From NCBI GenBank assembly GCA_016932075.1, contig JAFGDP010000004.1:1-33320 (forward strand): a stretch of 33,320 nt of DNA, read 5' to 3'. The position numbers were made by a program, and so were the translations under genes. The notes below the pieces were generated by a model that was not told the DNA's origin, ran no database searches, and worked only from the letters and a program-made list of their open reading frames with translations. Origin of the DNA: Chitinispirillaceae bacterium. GTDB lineage: Bacteria > Fibrobacterota > Chitinivibrionia > Chitinivibrionales > Chitinispirillaceae. Positions 16,810 through 25,055 of this stretch are shown here, one piece after another; the stretch's first letter is position 1; every line of letters starts with the position of its first letter.

Positions 16810-17783
16810 AACGATCCGTTTCCTTGTGAATGAAAAGAGAGTTTGCCGGGAAGCCGGTCCCAGGAGTCGAACACGATATCGGGCGTGACACTCCCCTGTT
16901 TTCCATGGAAATAGGTTGATTCCCGGTCACCGGTAAAAAACGCGGTCTTCATGCCCGCAGCGGCCGCCGGCTCGATGTCGATCGCAAGGTCGTTTCCGAC
17001 AAAAACGGTCTGCGAGGGAAGTATCCGGTATTCATACAGCGCCTCGAACAGTTTTTTAAACAACAGCGTGTCCGGCTTGGCGACATTGTATTCGTACGAA
17101 TAAAACGTCAGGTCGGGATCGAACAGTTCGTTCATGTCGTCGTACGCCCCCCGGCTCTGGTCGCGGATGAGCAGGGTCAGGTCGATGGGCGTGTAAAATT
17201 GCGCGTTGGATACGATACCGAGCGTGATGCTGTTGTCGCGCAGCTTTTCGAGCGCGTCGACCACGCCCGGATAGAGCGTCCTTCCCAGCGAAAAAAAATT
17301 GTACGTGAACGCGACATGCCTGCCCCAATCGCTTTCCGCAGCGTCGATATGGGCGCGTGGTTCATATCCGTACCGTTTGAGCATGAGCAGAATAACCTGC
17401 CAGATACCTTCGATTTTCATCTCGGGATAGGCGGTTCCCTTTTTTACGGCCTGTTCATGCTGCAACGCTATGAGACCGCAGTACAGGTCGTAGAGGGTTT
17501 TTTCCGGTCTGGCCGCCGGGTCCATTTTTTCGAGGTAGGGGGTGAACGTGAAACGCCGTGCCGTCTCGCGGCACGCGTCCGTGAACAGCTCGGGACGTTT
17601 TTCCCGGTCCTGCAATCCGGGACGCCAGTAATTGATCAGCGTCCCGTACACATCAAAAATAGCCGCCCGGATATCGCCAAGCCGTTCATGGTTGCTTTCA
17701 TACGCGACCGGGACCAGGGTACGGGAAACAGTGCGCGGACCCGTTTCATGGAGCATACGCGCCAATTCCGCAAGTTCGGACAA
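16806..17783 (-). CDS. HAD-family hydrolase, haloacid-dehalogenase type motif I
   Basis: The core begins AAIFDVYGTLINYW: motif I with the nucleophile Asp, but Tyr in place of the second Asp (DxYGT), as in L-2-haloacid dehalogenases. Motif II is GIVSNAQF, motif III is VAKPDTLLFKK, and motif IV is FVGNDLAIDIEPAAAAGM. The substrate may be a phosphate ester or an organohalide and cannot be decided. About 40 extra residues precede the core. I place the start at TTG 17783, because AAAGGAGG lies 8 bases upstream (17792-17799). The frame opens further up to 17897, but that stretch runs through a palindromic element and has no ribosome binding site. The product is 325 residues, cytoplasmic, coupled to the downstream TPR gene. 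Confidence 0.85.
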   Translation of the reverse strand: MSELAELARMLHETGPRTVSRTLVPVAYESNHERLGDIRAAIFDVYGTLINYWRPGLQDREKRPELFTDACRETARRFTFTPYLEKMDPAARPEKTLYDLYCGLIALQHEQAVKKGTAYPEMKIEGIWQVILLMLKRYGYEPRAHIDAAESDWGRHVAFTYNFFSLGRTLYPGVVDALEKLRDNSITLGIVSNAQFYTPIDLTLLIRDQSRGAYDDMNELFDPDLTFYSYEYNVAKPDTLLFKKLFEALYEYRILPSQTVFVGNDLAIDIEPAAAAGMKTAFFTGDRESTYFHGKQGSVTPDIVFDSWDRLPGKLSFHSQGNGSL

Positions 17784-17863
17784 GCAGGCTCCCTCCTTTC
17801 GGCAGTCCTGGTCAGAACCAGTGCCAGGTGAACGCATCGTGTGTGCAGAGATGTAAAAATAAA

Positions 17864-17888
17864 TCGTCGCGAGAGCGACTCCCCCTAC
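17864..17888 (-). repeat. Short palindromic intergenic element
   Basis: On the minus strand this begins GTAGGGGGAG and holds a GTCGC-TCTC-GCGAC hairpin. It lies between the start of the HAD gene and the stop of the next gene upstream. It shares the GTAGGGG end and hairpin design with the element at 13383-13443, suggesting one dispersed family. Confidence 0.5.
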
Positions 17889-17893
17889 AAACG

Positions 17894-18682
17894 TCACCTC
17901 AACCTGAAAGCGACAAACAGGTTTGCCTCAACACCGCCAAAGTCAAATCGCAGGTTTGGAAACGCCCGCTCCCCCTGGAACGCGACCCAGGTTCCCTTTT
18001 GAACATGGTGTTCCAGTTCAGCGGAATGGACCTGCAATCTTCCCTTTACCCTTATTCCGCCCTCAAGCCAATGGTTGATCGGCAGCACATACGCAACTGA
18101 TGCCACTGGCAGGACCAGATATCCATATTCTTTCCCATCCCCCTCATTTTCAATCGAATCCATGGAATCCTTAAACAAATACATTACATTTACGCTGGTA
18201 TTTAAAACTGCTGCTCCTGCTTCAATGATCAGGTTTTTACAATAGCCATGGACAAACCGGTATCCCGCGCCAATCTCAACAGGACTCGCGGTCAGTGAAT
18301 AATCAAGCGAAAGGGAAGTCGCGCATATTTGACCGTCCTCCTGGTTTGTGTAGGTGCCGGTATATTCACCCCTGCCGCGATCGTACAACGACGTCAGGCT
18401 GCAGTAACCGGAAAACCGTTTCCAGAAACTGACCTCTCCCCTGAACAGGTAGCCGGTCATGCGATCCGGAAACATGAAACGCGGAGAGAGACCGTAGGAG
18501 CCGTATGCGCTCAAGCGCTGGTCAAGCCCCTGCGAAAGCCGCTCAAGGTCGGCATTGGCAAGCGCGAAACCGCATGACACGGACACGCCGACGATCCTGC
18601 CGTTGGTCCCGGCGGAATCCGCAAACAACGCTGAGGCAAGCGCCAGTGCGAGATGCGTTTTCAATAACGTCGTGCAGGTCAT
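17894..18682 (-). CDS. Probable outer-membrane beta-barrel protein of unknown function
   Basis: The 262-residue product from the ATG at 18682 begins with a signal peptide (TTLLKTHLALALASALFADS). The rest is rich in alternating hydrophobic/polar strands with Gly, Tyr and Phe (for example VEIGAGYRFVHGYC, VASVAYVLPINHWLEGGIRV and the final GVEANLFVAFRLR), as expected for an outer-membrane barrel of about eight or ten strands. The C-terminus ends in Arg rather than Phe, which is not typical. I do not recognise the family. A TTG two codons upstream is an alternative start; neither has a good ribosome binding site. It may share a transcript with the exported protein gene 118 bases upstream. Confidence 0.65.
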   Translation of the reverse strand: MTCTTLLKTHLALALASALFADSAGTNGRIVGVSVSCGFALANADLERLSQGLDQRLSAYGSYGLSPRFMFPDRMTGYLFRGEVSFWKRFSGYCSLTSLYDRGRGEYTGTYTNQEDGQICATSLSLDYSLTASPVEIGAGYRFVHGYCKNLIIEAGAAVLNTSVNVMYLFKDSMDSIENEGDGKEYGYLVLPVASVAYVLPINHWLEGGIRVKGRLQVHSAELEHHVQKGTWVAFQGERAFPNLRFDFGGVEANLFVAFRLR

Positions 18683-18799
18683 AGGCAAATGGTAATAAAA
18701 ATAAAATATGAAAAATACCTAAAAGGCAGGAATTGAAACAGGCCTTTATGACGGCGACCTGCGGCATGCTGACGCCCTGTCAGCATCACCCGACCAGGC

Positions 18800-19684
18800 T
18801 TATTTGGCCGTCAAGCGGAACAGGTAAAAGTTGTTGGCCGGTCTTTCGATATAATAGCTCTGAATTCCCGGTGGAACTGGCAGCGAGTATACAACCGCTC
18901 CTTTCGCGTCAAATGCCGTGAGCATACGGCCCGACTCGAGCTTTTTCGGAAAAAACACCACCATGGCGCCATTGCCGAGCCTCCGTACCGCAAGCGGCTT
19001 GCCGCCGGCATGAAGCAAAACAGCAGGCGCAGACACCGCGGTCTGTTCAAGTGTATTGGGCGGCAGATCATTACCCGGTCTGATCACGGAGCAGCCGCTG
19101 AGCAGGTCCGCGTTTCTCACGCGCATGACACCGTCTTCAGACCACGCACCGGTTACCGAATCATAGGTATACCACGCGTTATAGCCAAGCACGGCATTGG
19201 TATGGGTCCAGTACTGAACGCCGCCGTTCGGCGCGGTATCGAGCGCCGCATTGATGCGGCGTAAGGACTCGGTTCGTATCCGCAGAACGCCGGTTCGATA
19301 AAGCCACGTGAGTTCGGTCATCACTGCCTTGGCAAAATCAAATGTGGCAGTATCGATCATTTGGTATGCGCCTGCTGAATCAGCGACCGGCAGAATAATG
19401 CCCATGCAGTTCATGCGCACACTGCGCTGGTACGACAGCCCATAACTGCCTACGTACACCATTGCCCGCGGATGGTAATGGCTCCGGTACCGTATCCCGA
19501 TATTCGGGGCCTGGCCGTCTATGATATAGGACTCGTTTTCTACACCCATCTGCACCAGGATACGAAGGTTCAGTTGCTCGCCGGAAGTGAACGCAACGCC
19601 CTCAATGTTGCCGGGCGACATGCAGGCCATAGCCGCAAAAGCACAGGCAATAAGCGATAATCCGACACGATACAGTATTGCCAT
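18800..19684 (-). CDS. Exported protein of unknown function
   Basis: Starting at ATG 19684, which follows AGGAGA with good spacing, the 294-residue product begins MAILYRVGLSLIACAFAAMA, a signal peptide; the Cys just after it (AAMACMSPG) would also allow a lipoprotein. The upstream extension to 19768 lacks support. The mature part looks globular and mixed alpha/beta: a beta-rich first half (RYRSHYHPRAMVYVGSYGLS), a helical middle (FAKAVMTELTWLYRTGVLRI) and a C-terminal beta region ending in NFYLFRLTAK. The middle to end resembles glycoside-hydrolase-like proteins with an accessory beta domain, but I see no catalytic motif and do not claim one. Confidence 0.6.
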   Translation of the reverse strand: MAILYRVGLSLIACAFAAMACMSPGNIEGVAFTSGEQLNLRILVQMGVENESYIIDGQAPNIGIRYRSHYHPRAMVYVGSYGLSYQRSVRMNCMGIILPVADSAGAYQMIDTATFDFAKAVMTELTWLYRTGVLRIRTESLRRINAALDTAPNGGVQYWTHTNAVLGYNAWYTYDSVTGAWSEDGVMRVRNADLLSGCSVIRPGNDLPPNTLEQTAVSAPAVLLHAGGKPLAVRRLGNGAMVVFFPKKLESGRMLTAFDAKGAVVYSLPVPPGIQSYYIERPANNFYLFRLTAK

Positions 19685-19836
19685 AAAATGTTCTCCTGGC
19701 ATCGTGAATAGACCCGTCGAACGAAAAGCGCTATACATAATGTACCAATATGGGACGGCAATAATCAACCGGTAATAGTTGTGGACGTATAGAATGCAAC
19801 CATTGTTCGGTGCGGGTTTGTTTTACCCGAACCAGC

Positions 19837-20787
19837 CTACCGCCGTTTTCTGTCCTCGTGCCAGTACTTTTCAGACCATTTGATCACCAGAAACGTTACC
19901 AGCGCCAGGAACAGCATGCTGCACACGAATATTCCGTACCCGTATTTCCAGTTCGAGAAACCGATCATGCGCGAGAACTCGGACATGCCGCCGACCGCCG
20001 CGAAAAAGCTCGGTATGGCGACCGCGATGACGAGCGAGTTCAGGTTTTTCATCATCACGTTCAGGTTGTTTGAAATGACCGACGCGCGCGCGTCCATGAG
20101 GCTCGCCAGCACCTGGGAGTAAATCTGCGCCTGCTCATTGCACTGGTTGTTTTCGATGGCAAGGTCCTCGATATAGCCGAGGTGCTCCTGGTTCAGGCCG
20201 ATCCTGGTCGCGTTTAACCTGAGCTTGTCGATCACGCGGCCGTTCGAGCCAATGGCGTTGAGATAGTAGACCAGGCTTTTTTCCAGCGAGAACATGCTGA
20301 TCAGCTGGCGGTTGCCGGTCGCCTTGTTGATTTCGCCCTCAAGCTCTTCACTGCACATGCTGATCACCTTGAGGTGCTCTTCAAAATGGAAGATCGAGCG
20401 GTAGAGCATCCTGATGATGACGTCCTGGATCGAGTTGATCGTTAAAAACTGCTTGCCGTCGAACAGCGGCACCTCTTCGGAGAGCACGATGATAAGCCGC
20501 TCCCTGAACACGAAAAGCCCGATCGACTCCACCCTGAACAGGAAATTGTCCTGGGCGCGGTACCGGCGCGGACGTTTGATGATCAGTGCCGCATGGTCAG
20601 GCTCAAACTCCATGCGGCCGAGCTCGTTCGGATCAAGCGCCGATTGCAGCGTGTGCGGGTCAATACCGAGGTTGTCCACCAGAAAAGAGTGCTCTTCCTC
20701 GGTGGGATCAACGAAGAGATGGATCGGCGATTCCCGGTCTTCAGTCGCCACGATTTTGCTGTTGGTAATGGTGAAGTTTTTAAGCAT
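19837..20787 (-). CDS. CorA-like divalent cation transporter, GMS variant
   Basis: This 316-residue protein has the CorA layout: an N-terminal alpha/beta cytoplasmic domain (1-130), long helices (135-245, including LAIENNQCNEQAQIYSQVLA before the last one) and two C-terminal membrane helices (about 248-264 and 283-302). It ends in a basic tail. The loop between the helices, which in CorA carries the YGMN selectivity motif, here reads GGMSEFS (GMS at residues 267-269). Mg2+, Co2+ or Zn2+ transport across the inner membrane is likely by family. The Asn-to-Ser change may alter selectivity, and related CorA-like subfamilies carry similar variants. It stands alone on the minus strand with about 150-base gaps on both sides. 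Confidence 0.85.
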   Translation of the reverse strand: MLKNFTITNSKIVATEDRESPIHLFVDPTEEEHSFLVDNLGIDPHTLQSALDPNELGRMEFEPDHAALIIKRPRRYRAQDNFLFRVESIGLFVFRERLIIVLSEEVPLFDGKQFLTINSIQDVIIRMLYRSIFHFEEHLKVISMCSEELEGEINKATGNRQLISMFSLEKSLVYYLNAIGSNGRVIDKLRLNATRIGLNQEHLGYIEDLAIENNQCNEQAQIYSQVLASLMDARASVISNNLNVMMKNLNSLVIAVAIPSFFAAVGGMSEFSRMIGFSNWKYGYGIFVCSMLFLALVTFLVIKWSEKYWHEDRKRR

Positions 20788-20937
20788 GACCTCGCCGGGC
20801 TGCCGCGGGTTAATTGTATAACGAGTGTGTTAAAAATACATTCACCCGGTTTGCCGCTGATCTGTTTTTTTCCAGTTTTTAATTGTCGGCATGACCTCGG
20901 TCACCCAGGCGCATTCGCACTTGTTGGGACATATGCA

Positions 20938-22293
20938 TCAATCTTTCAATACCGCCGCCACATTTCGCTGCACATAATTTACCGCGCCAACGCAGAGGTA
21001 GTTGAGGCTGGCGGAAAACGACCACCATGCAGGGGCCGCCTTTTTAGTCGCAGAAAGGGTGGAGAAGCATTTCATTAAGAGCTGTACGGGATTATAGTTG
21101 ACAAACCCCGTATCGCAGAAGGCCGCCGTGAGCTCGGCGGGAGTCATGAGCTTGGGCTTGAATACCACTTCGATCATGTCATAGCGCGTCCAGTCGTGCG
21201 GATAATCGGTATAGAGGAGACGGCACTCCTTTTCAAACCGGGCATAGAGCCGGGTGCCGGGCAGTGGCGTCATGACCGAGACCTGCGCGGCATCAACGCC
21301 GCTGGTCCTGATGAATTCGGTCCTGCGGGCCAAAGATTCGGGCGTGTCGCTCTCCATGCCGTAGATAAAGCCGCCGAACACGGCAATGCCGTGTTTATGA
21401 AAGGTGCGGAATGCCTCTTCGTACCGGTCAACGTAACGCATGTTGAGCCGCTTGTTCACATCCATGAGCGCCTCGTCCTCGGAGGCCTCGAGACCCAGAA
21501 ATATGAGGCGGCACCCACTCTCCGCGGCCGCTTCGAGTACGTCTTCGTTGTCCACGAAGTTGATGGATGCCTGGCTCATCCAGTCCTTGCGTATGCCGCG
21601 CTGTTTGATACCCCTAAAAAGACTGAGCGCGCGCTCGCGCGCGCCGGGGCCGTAGCCGTAGATATTGTCGTCGACCAGGTACAGGTTGTTGCGCGGCACT
21701 GCTTCGAGTTCGTCAAGAACGGCTTCAACGGCTCTCTGGCGGTAAGCGCGGCCGTTGAACGTGGTGACGGAACAGAAATTGCAGTCCATGGGACAGCCGC
21801 GCGCCGTCTGTACGGCGTCCATGATGTATCGCGAATGGAACAGATCATGACGCGCGCCGTTTATCGGTGTTGACCGGGCAGGGTCTTCACGATAGATACG
21901 GCGGAGTTTTCCGCTCGAAAAGTCTTCCAGAATTGCGGGCCAGGTGCTCTCAGCCTCGCCGATCGCGACGGTGTCCACGAACCTGAGCGCTTCATGGGGC
22001 AGCATGGAGGCGTGGATACCCCCGATCACGGTGGGAATACCCATGGACCGGTACAGGGAGGCTATTTCATAGGCGCGCGGCGCGGCCGGCGTAAACGCTG
22101 AAAACGCGACCAGATCCGCGTCCTGGTACGTAAAGCGGTCAAAGTTTTCGTCGAGGATATCAAGGTCCCAGTCAGGACCGGTGAGCGCCGCGACAATACC
22201 CAGTCCCAGCGGCGGTATGACCACCACATGACTGTTGGTCAATCCCCTGCGGGAGGGATTGACCGGATTGATGAGGAGGATTTTTTTCGGCAC
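20938..22293 (-). CDS. B12-binding-domain radical SAM protein
   Basis: Residues 1-130 form a Rossmann-like cobalamin-binding domain without the DxHxxG base-off motif. The radical SAM barrel follows, with C167-x3-C171-x2-C174 in RGCPMDCNFCSV for the 4Fe-4S cluster. The C-terminal 100 residues (WTRYDMIEVVFKPKLMTPAE and onward) are the DUF4070-like tail found in many such enzymes. Relatives carry out methylations and other radical modifications of lipids, hopanoids or secondary metabolites; the substrate cannot be read from sequence. GTG start at 22293, preceded by AGGA at 7-8 bases. It is 52 bases downstream of the small-protein cluster and may belong to it. It is not a glycyl radical activase, which would lack the B12 domain. 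Confidence 0.88.
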   Translation of the reverse strand: MPKKILLINPVNPSRRGLTNSHVVVIPPLGLGIVAALTGPDWDLDILDENFDRFTYQDADLVAFSAFTPAAPRAYEIASLYRSMGIPTVIGGIHASMLPHEALRFVDTVAIGEAESTWPAILEDFSSGKLRRIYREDPARSTPINGARHDLFHSRYIMDAVQTARGCPMDCNFCSVTTFNGRAYRQRAVEAVLDELEAVPRNNLYLVDDNIYGYGPGARERALSLFRGIKQRGIRKDWMSQASINFVDNEDVLEAAAESGCRLIFLGLEASEDEALMDVNKRLNMRYVDRYEEAFRTFHKHGIAVFGGFIYGMESDTPESLARRTEFIRTSGVDAAQVSVMTPLPGTRLYARFEKECRLLYTDYPHDWTRYDMIEVVFKPKLMTPAELTAAFCDTGFVNYNPVQLLMKCFSTLSATKKAAPAWWSFSASLNYLCVGAVNYVQRNVAAVLKD

Positions 22294-22345
22294 GGATGAT
22301 TCCTGAAAAATATCGTACCGGCTTACGTGCCGCCGGATCGGGAAA

Positions 22346-22900
22346 TCAGCAACTGTACACGCCGGGCGAACAGTAGCGGTAATCGTTTAATGGATGGCCG
22401 TAATAGTATCCATGGTATCCATAGTGCATAAAAAGAGCGGGGTCGCCGCAGCAGGGGCCATACCAGGGATAATAGCCTTCGTAACCATGATATCCATAAA
22501 CCGGATCCGGATAAGGCGGAGCAGTAACAGGGCCAGGGCCGGGTGACGCAAGACCGCCTAAGGCGGTATTTATAAGATTCAGACCGCTTGTGGCGATCTC
22601 TCCGGCGAGTTTTGCAATGGTCCCCACCGTCTCCTTTACGATTTCCGTGTCAAGCGATCCGCCTGAATGGGGCTTCGGTGCCGCATGGCCGGGAAATGGT
22701 GTCGGGCCCTTTGACCCGCCTTCATGAGCATGCGCAGGCGGCATGACCGGAATACCCACGTGCATGGGCCCTGGAAACGGGGGATGCTGATGGACGGACC
22801 GTTTACGCGCCTGCTCGTCCATCTTTTTTATCTCTTCGGAATAATCGGCCGCCTTTTCAGTCGTCGTTTTTCCTGCTCCTGGTTTCTTTGGTTTCTGCAT
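22346..22900 (-). CDS. Unrecognised protein, Tyr/Gly/Pro/His-rich with central helix
   Basis: No family recognised. The 184 residues divide into a Lys-rich start (1-35), a Pro/His/Gly-rich part (36-82), a predicted helix (about 85-118, EIVKETVGTIAKLAGEIATS) and a C-terminal tail (120-184) packed with Tyr, Gly, Pro and His and five Cys (PWYGPCCGDP, ending YCSPGVYSC). There is no signal peptide or convincing transmembrane segment. Tails of this composition occur in coat, shell and metal-binding proteins, where Tyr and Cys cross-link or His bind metal; that is analogy only. The same plan (helix flanked by His/Tyr/Pro/Cys tails) is seen in the protein at 24774-25055. ATG at 22900 follows AAGGAG. 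Last of eight small genes on this strand. Confidence 0.75.
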   Translation of the reverse strand: MQKPKKPGAGKTTTEKAADYSEEIKKMDEQARKRSVHQHPPFPGPMHVGIPVMPPAHAHEGGSKGPTPFPGHAAPKPHSGGSLDTEIVKETVGTIAKLAGEIATSGLNLINTALGGLASPGPGPVTAPPYPDPVYGYHGYEGYYPWYGPCCGDPALFMHYGYHGYYYGHPLNDYRYCSPGVYSC

Positions 22901-22937
22901 AGTATGTGCTCCTTATGGTCCTGTTGACGGGATCTGT

Positions 22938-23633
22938 TCAGCAGCTGAAAACCTCGCACCAGCGCACGCGCGCAATCACGTTGCGCACGATCACGTCAAG
23001 CGTTGCGCCGGGACGCGTGGCAATGATGTTTTCACGGATCTGGTAGATCGATTCCGGGTCCACCGACTTTTGCCACGTCAGGGTCGTGGCTTCGCTGTCA
23101 GTGACACTGACCAGTACCACGGGCGAGAGAAGCGACGTGCCGATAGACGCAAGCGACGGCATGTATTCGATGGACAGGTGTACACAGCAGCAACCGCCGA
23201 TAATTGCTGACCCGACCCCAAGATCCCTGACCGGTGTGACAGCGATATCGGCCTTCCCCTCTTCCACAGGGCGCACACCACCACCTATTGCCGCTGCCGT
23301 GGTGGCGGCAATGTCTTTCGCAACCGCTTTCTTTACCGTGCTTTTTACATCGACATTGTCCTTGAGCAGTTCAAGCACCCCTTGTGAGACTCCGGGCTTT
23401 ACCATACCGCCGCCATCAGCGGTCCGTGTTTCCGGCACGACCAGCAGCTCCTTGGCCTCCTTGCGGCAAGTGGGAGCATCACCGTAATAGGGATACGCCG
23501 GATGGCCGCCAGGCCAGCAGAACCCGTGATACTGCGGATCTCGATAGGTCAGCACCGGATCAGGCGCTTCGAATGCCGATGCGGCACGCGTAACGGTCGG
23601 TCTGACGGCAGAAAGGTTTTGGTTCACGATCAT
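22938..23633 (-). CDS. Unrecognised protein; paralogue of the next gene in its C-terminal domain
   Basis: No known family. The 231-residue product starts at ATG 23633, 5-6 bases after AAGGAGG. The N-terminal 60 residues contain aromatic/Pro-rich sequence (QYHGFCWPGGHPAYPYYG). A helical Ala/Lys-rich middle (90-125) follows, and then a C-terminal domain beginning SAIIGGCCCVHLSIEYMP and ending ARVRWCEVFSC. This C-terminal domain aligns with the whole second half of the neighbouring 134-residue protein (IGG-x3-VH-x3-EYMP near its start, IAR(I/V)RW(F/C)E at its end), so the two are paralogues. There is no signal peptide. Its eight or so Cys, three of them consecutive, and the Cys terminus stand out. 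Confidence 0.75.
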   Translation of the reverse strand: MIVNQNLSAVRPTVTRAASAFEAPDPVLTYRDPQYHGFCWPGGHPAYPYYGDAPTCRKEAKELLVVPETRTADGGGMVKPGVSQGVLELLKDNVDVKSTVKKAVAKDIAATTAAAIGGGVRPVEEGKADIAVTPVRDLGVGSAIIGGCCCVHLSIEYMPSLASIGTSLLSPVVLVSVTDSEATTLTWQKSVDPESIYQIRENIIATRPGATLDVIVRNVIARVRWCEVFSC

Positions 23634-23651
23634 GAACACCTCCTTGTTTAT

Positions 23652-24056
23652 TTAATGGTGATGATACTCAATGGTTTCGAACCAGCGGATGCGCGCGATC
23701 GTTTCATCGACCTTGATAGCAACCCTGGTGCCGGGTTCAATCGCGGAAAAGTCGTCCTTGACCGCGTATTCGGTTCCCATTGACGCCGGCGACCAGGTGT
23801 GGGGAGGGCCGCCCGGGGCGGTGGTGGCCATCTCAAGCGCAGGTGACGTTGCGCCGGAGAGCGGCATGTACTCCAGTACCGGATGCACCGGTTTTGCGCC
23901 GCCAATGAAGAACTCCTTTGAACCATGCGACGGGTCAACGACCTCTTCGCGAAATACGGCATAATCGAACTGGTGGCTGTGATACCCGTGATGCATCCAT
24001 CCCGCATGGGGCCAATACAGAGGCACCGGATAACAGCCGTCGAAGTGATGGTACAT
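23652..24056 (-). CDS. Unrecognised His/Tyr-rich protein; paralogue of the downstream gene
   Basis: No known family. In this 134-residue protein the first 35 residues are rich in His, Tyr, Trp and Pro (MYHHFDGCYPVPLYWPHAGW). The second part (about 50-134) is the domain shared with the gene at 22938-23633: IGGAKPVHPVLEYMP and the closing TIARIRWFETIEYHHH. It ends in three His where the paralogue ends in Cys, so the termini differ while the fold is probably kept. There is no signal peptide or membrane segment. ATG at 24056 follows AAAGGAG. It lies 18 bases upstream of its paralogue in the same operon, consistent with tandem duplication and divergence. Confidence 0.75.
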   Translation of the reverse strand: MYHHFDGCYPVPLYWPHAGWMHHGYHSHQFDYAVFREEVVDPSHGSKEFFIGGAKPVHPVLEYMPLSGATSPALEMATTAPGGPPHTWSPASMGTEYAVKDDFSAIEPGTRVAIKVDETIARIRWFETIEYHHH

Positions 24057-24087
24057 GGTACGGCTCCTTTCCCCGTCGAAAATCCTT

Positions 24088-24741
24088 TTACGATGCCTGT
24101 GGGTGCATAACGGTCACCACGATATGGATGTTGAACTGTTCGTCTCCGTCAACGACAATCCATCCTTCGTAAGTATCGGGCAGGCTCTCCGCCGGCACGA
24201 TACCCGAAACAATAAATTTCTCGAAATCAAGCGGAAGGATCTCTTTCTGGTCCGGCGCAATGGCGAGCGAGCCTGGTGGCAGTTGCTGACGCGTCTGACT
24301 GCCGATACATTCGGAAAGCGTGAGCCGTATGCGCTTTGACCGGTCAGCCGCATCGTTGCTTATCGAAAACGATATGTAGACACTCCCGCCCGGCACGGCC
24401 GGAACCGCGTTGCCGACGACCGGACCGCCCTGCGGTTGCGGCGCGGGACTTCCCGCTGGCTGGGGGGGTGCAGCTGCCGCGGGAACGAGTTTTTCCGTAA
24501 TAACGCTCAGCAGTTTTTCGCTTCCCGTGCCCAGCAGTTTAAGCCCCATGGTCATGCCCGCCTCGGTGATCTCGAGGCTTTTATTCATGACCTCGGTGAA
24601 GCGCGATGCCAAGGCCGCCATCTGCTTGACATATTCAGACTGTACCCGGCGCATGGCATCGGCAGCCGATTCGCCTGAACCGCTCTCTGAATGGCCACGG
24701 TCTGCGTCGACGGGTTTTGTTTTCATCCGAATGGTTCCCAT
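24088..24741 (-). CDS. Helical (phasin-like) protein fused to a beta domain
   Basis: No named family. In 217 residues, a polar start is followed by a long amphipathic helical region (about 28-80; AMRRVQSEYVKQMAALASRF, LKLLGTGSEKLLSVITEKLV) resembling phasin-type granule-surface proteins in composition and spacing. A Pro/Gly/Ala linker (82-105) follows, then a C-terminal domain of about 100 residues rich in beta strands (GSVYISFSISN, KRIRLTLSECIG, YEGWIVVDGDEQFNIHIVVT) that looks Ig-like. The phasin resemblance is a pattern match only. There is no signal peptide. The ATG at 24741 has no clear ribosome binding site; ATG at 24726, with GGGA upstream, is an alternative. The 32-35-base gaps to its neighbours suggest one operon. 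Confidence 0.72.
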   Translation of the reverse strand: MGTIRMKTKPVDADRGHSESGSGESAADAMRRVQSEYVKQMAALASRFTEVMNKSLEITEAGMTMGLKLLGTGSEKLLSVITEKLVPAAAAPPQPAGSPAPQPQGGPVVGNAVPAVPGGSVYISFSISNDAADRSKRIRLTLSECIGSQTRQQLPPGSLAIAPDQKEILPLDFEKFIVSGIVPAESLPDTYEGWIVVDGDEQFNIHIVVTVMHPQAS

Positions 24742-24773
24742 GGCGTTTTTTCTATTGTGTGCGGCCGTCTTCT

Positions 24774-25055
24774 TCAGCAGCAGTGATACGGACCGTAAAA
24801 ACGGACATTGTTATACCCGCATCCATGCCAATAATCATAGGGGAAATGGCAGGGATACGCCGGTGGATACTCTCCCCACACCGCGCGGTTGACAATGACT
24901 TGTACCGCGGTGATTGCCGCATGGGCCGTGGTCATGGCAAGGGTGGAAAGCGCCGTGATGGTATCCACCGCTCCCGGGCCGATGGGGCCGGCGTGCGGCG
25001 GATACTGCGGAGGTCTATTATAGACCGGATAATAGTGAGGATGCGGATGAATCAT
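24774..25055 (-). CDS. Small His/Tyr/Pro/Cys-rich protein with central hydrophobic helix
   Basis: The 93-residue protein has three parts: an N-terminal HPHPHYYPVYNRPPQYPPH tail, a central hydrophobic or amphipathic helix (about 29-60, AVDTITALSTLAMTTAHAAI) and a C-terminal tail rich in Tyr, His, Pro and Cys that ends YGPYHCC. It shares this plan with the protein at 22346-22900. The helix is long enough to sit in or on a membrane or lipid surface. There is no signal peptide. The start at 25055 overlaps the upstream stop as ATGA, and GGAGGAAT precedes it. This is good evidence that it is a real, co-translated gene despite its small size. Function unknown. Confidence 0.75.
   Translation of the reverse strand: MIHPHPHYYPVYNRPPQYPPHAGPIGPGAVDTITALSTLAMTTAHAAITAVQVIVNRAVWGEYPPAYPCHFPYDYWHGCGYNNVRFYGPYHCC

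Noticed and set aside
17784..17897. N-terminal extension of the HAD protein
   Set aside because: It translates a palindromic element and has no ribosome binding site, whereas TTG 17783 follows AAAGGAGG.
20938..22293. Radical SAM gene as activase of the glycyl radical enzyme
   Set aside because: It has a B12-binding N-terminal domain and DUF4070-like tail, not the activase architecture, and is on the opposite strand far from the enzyme gene.
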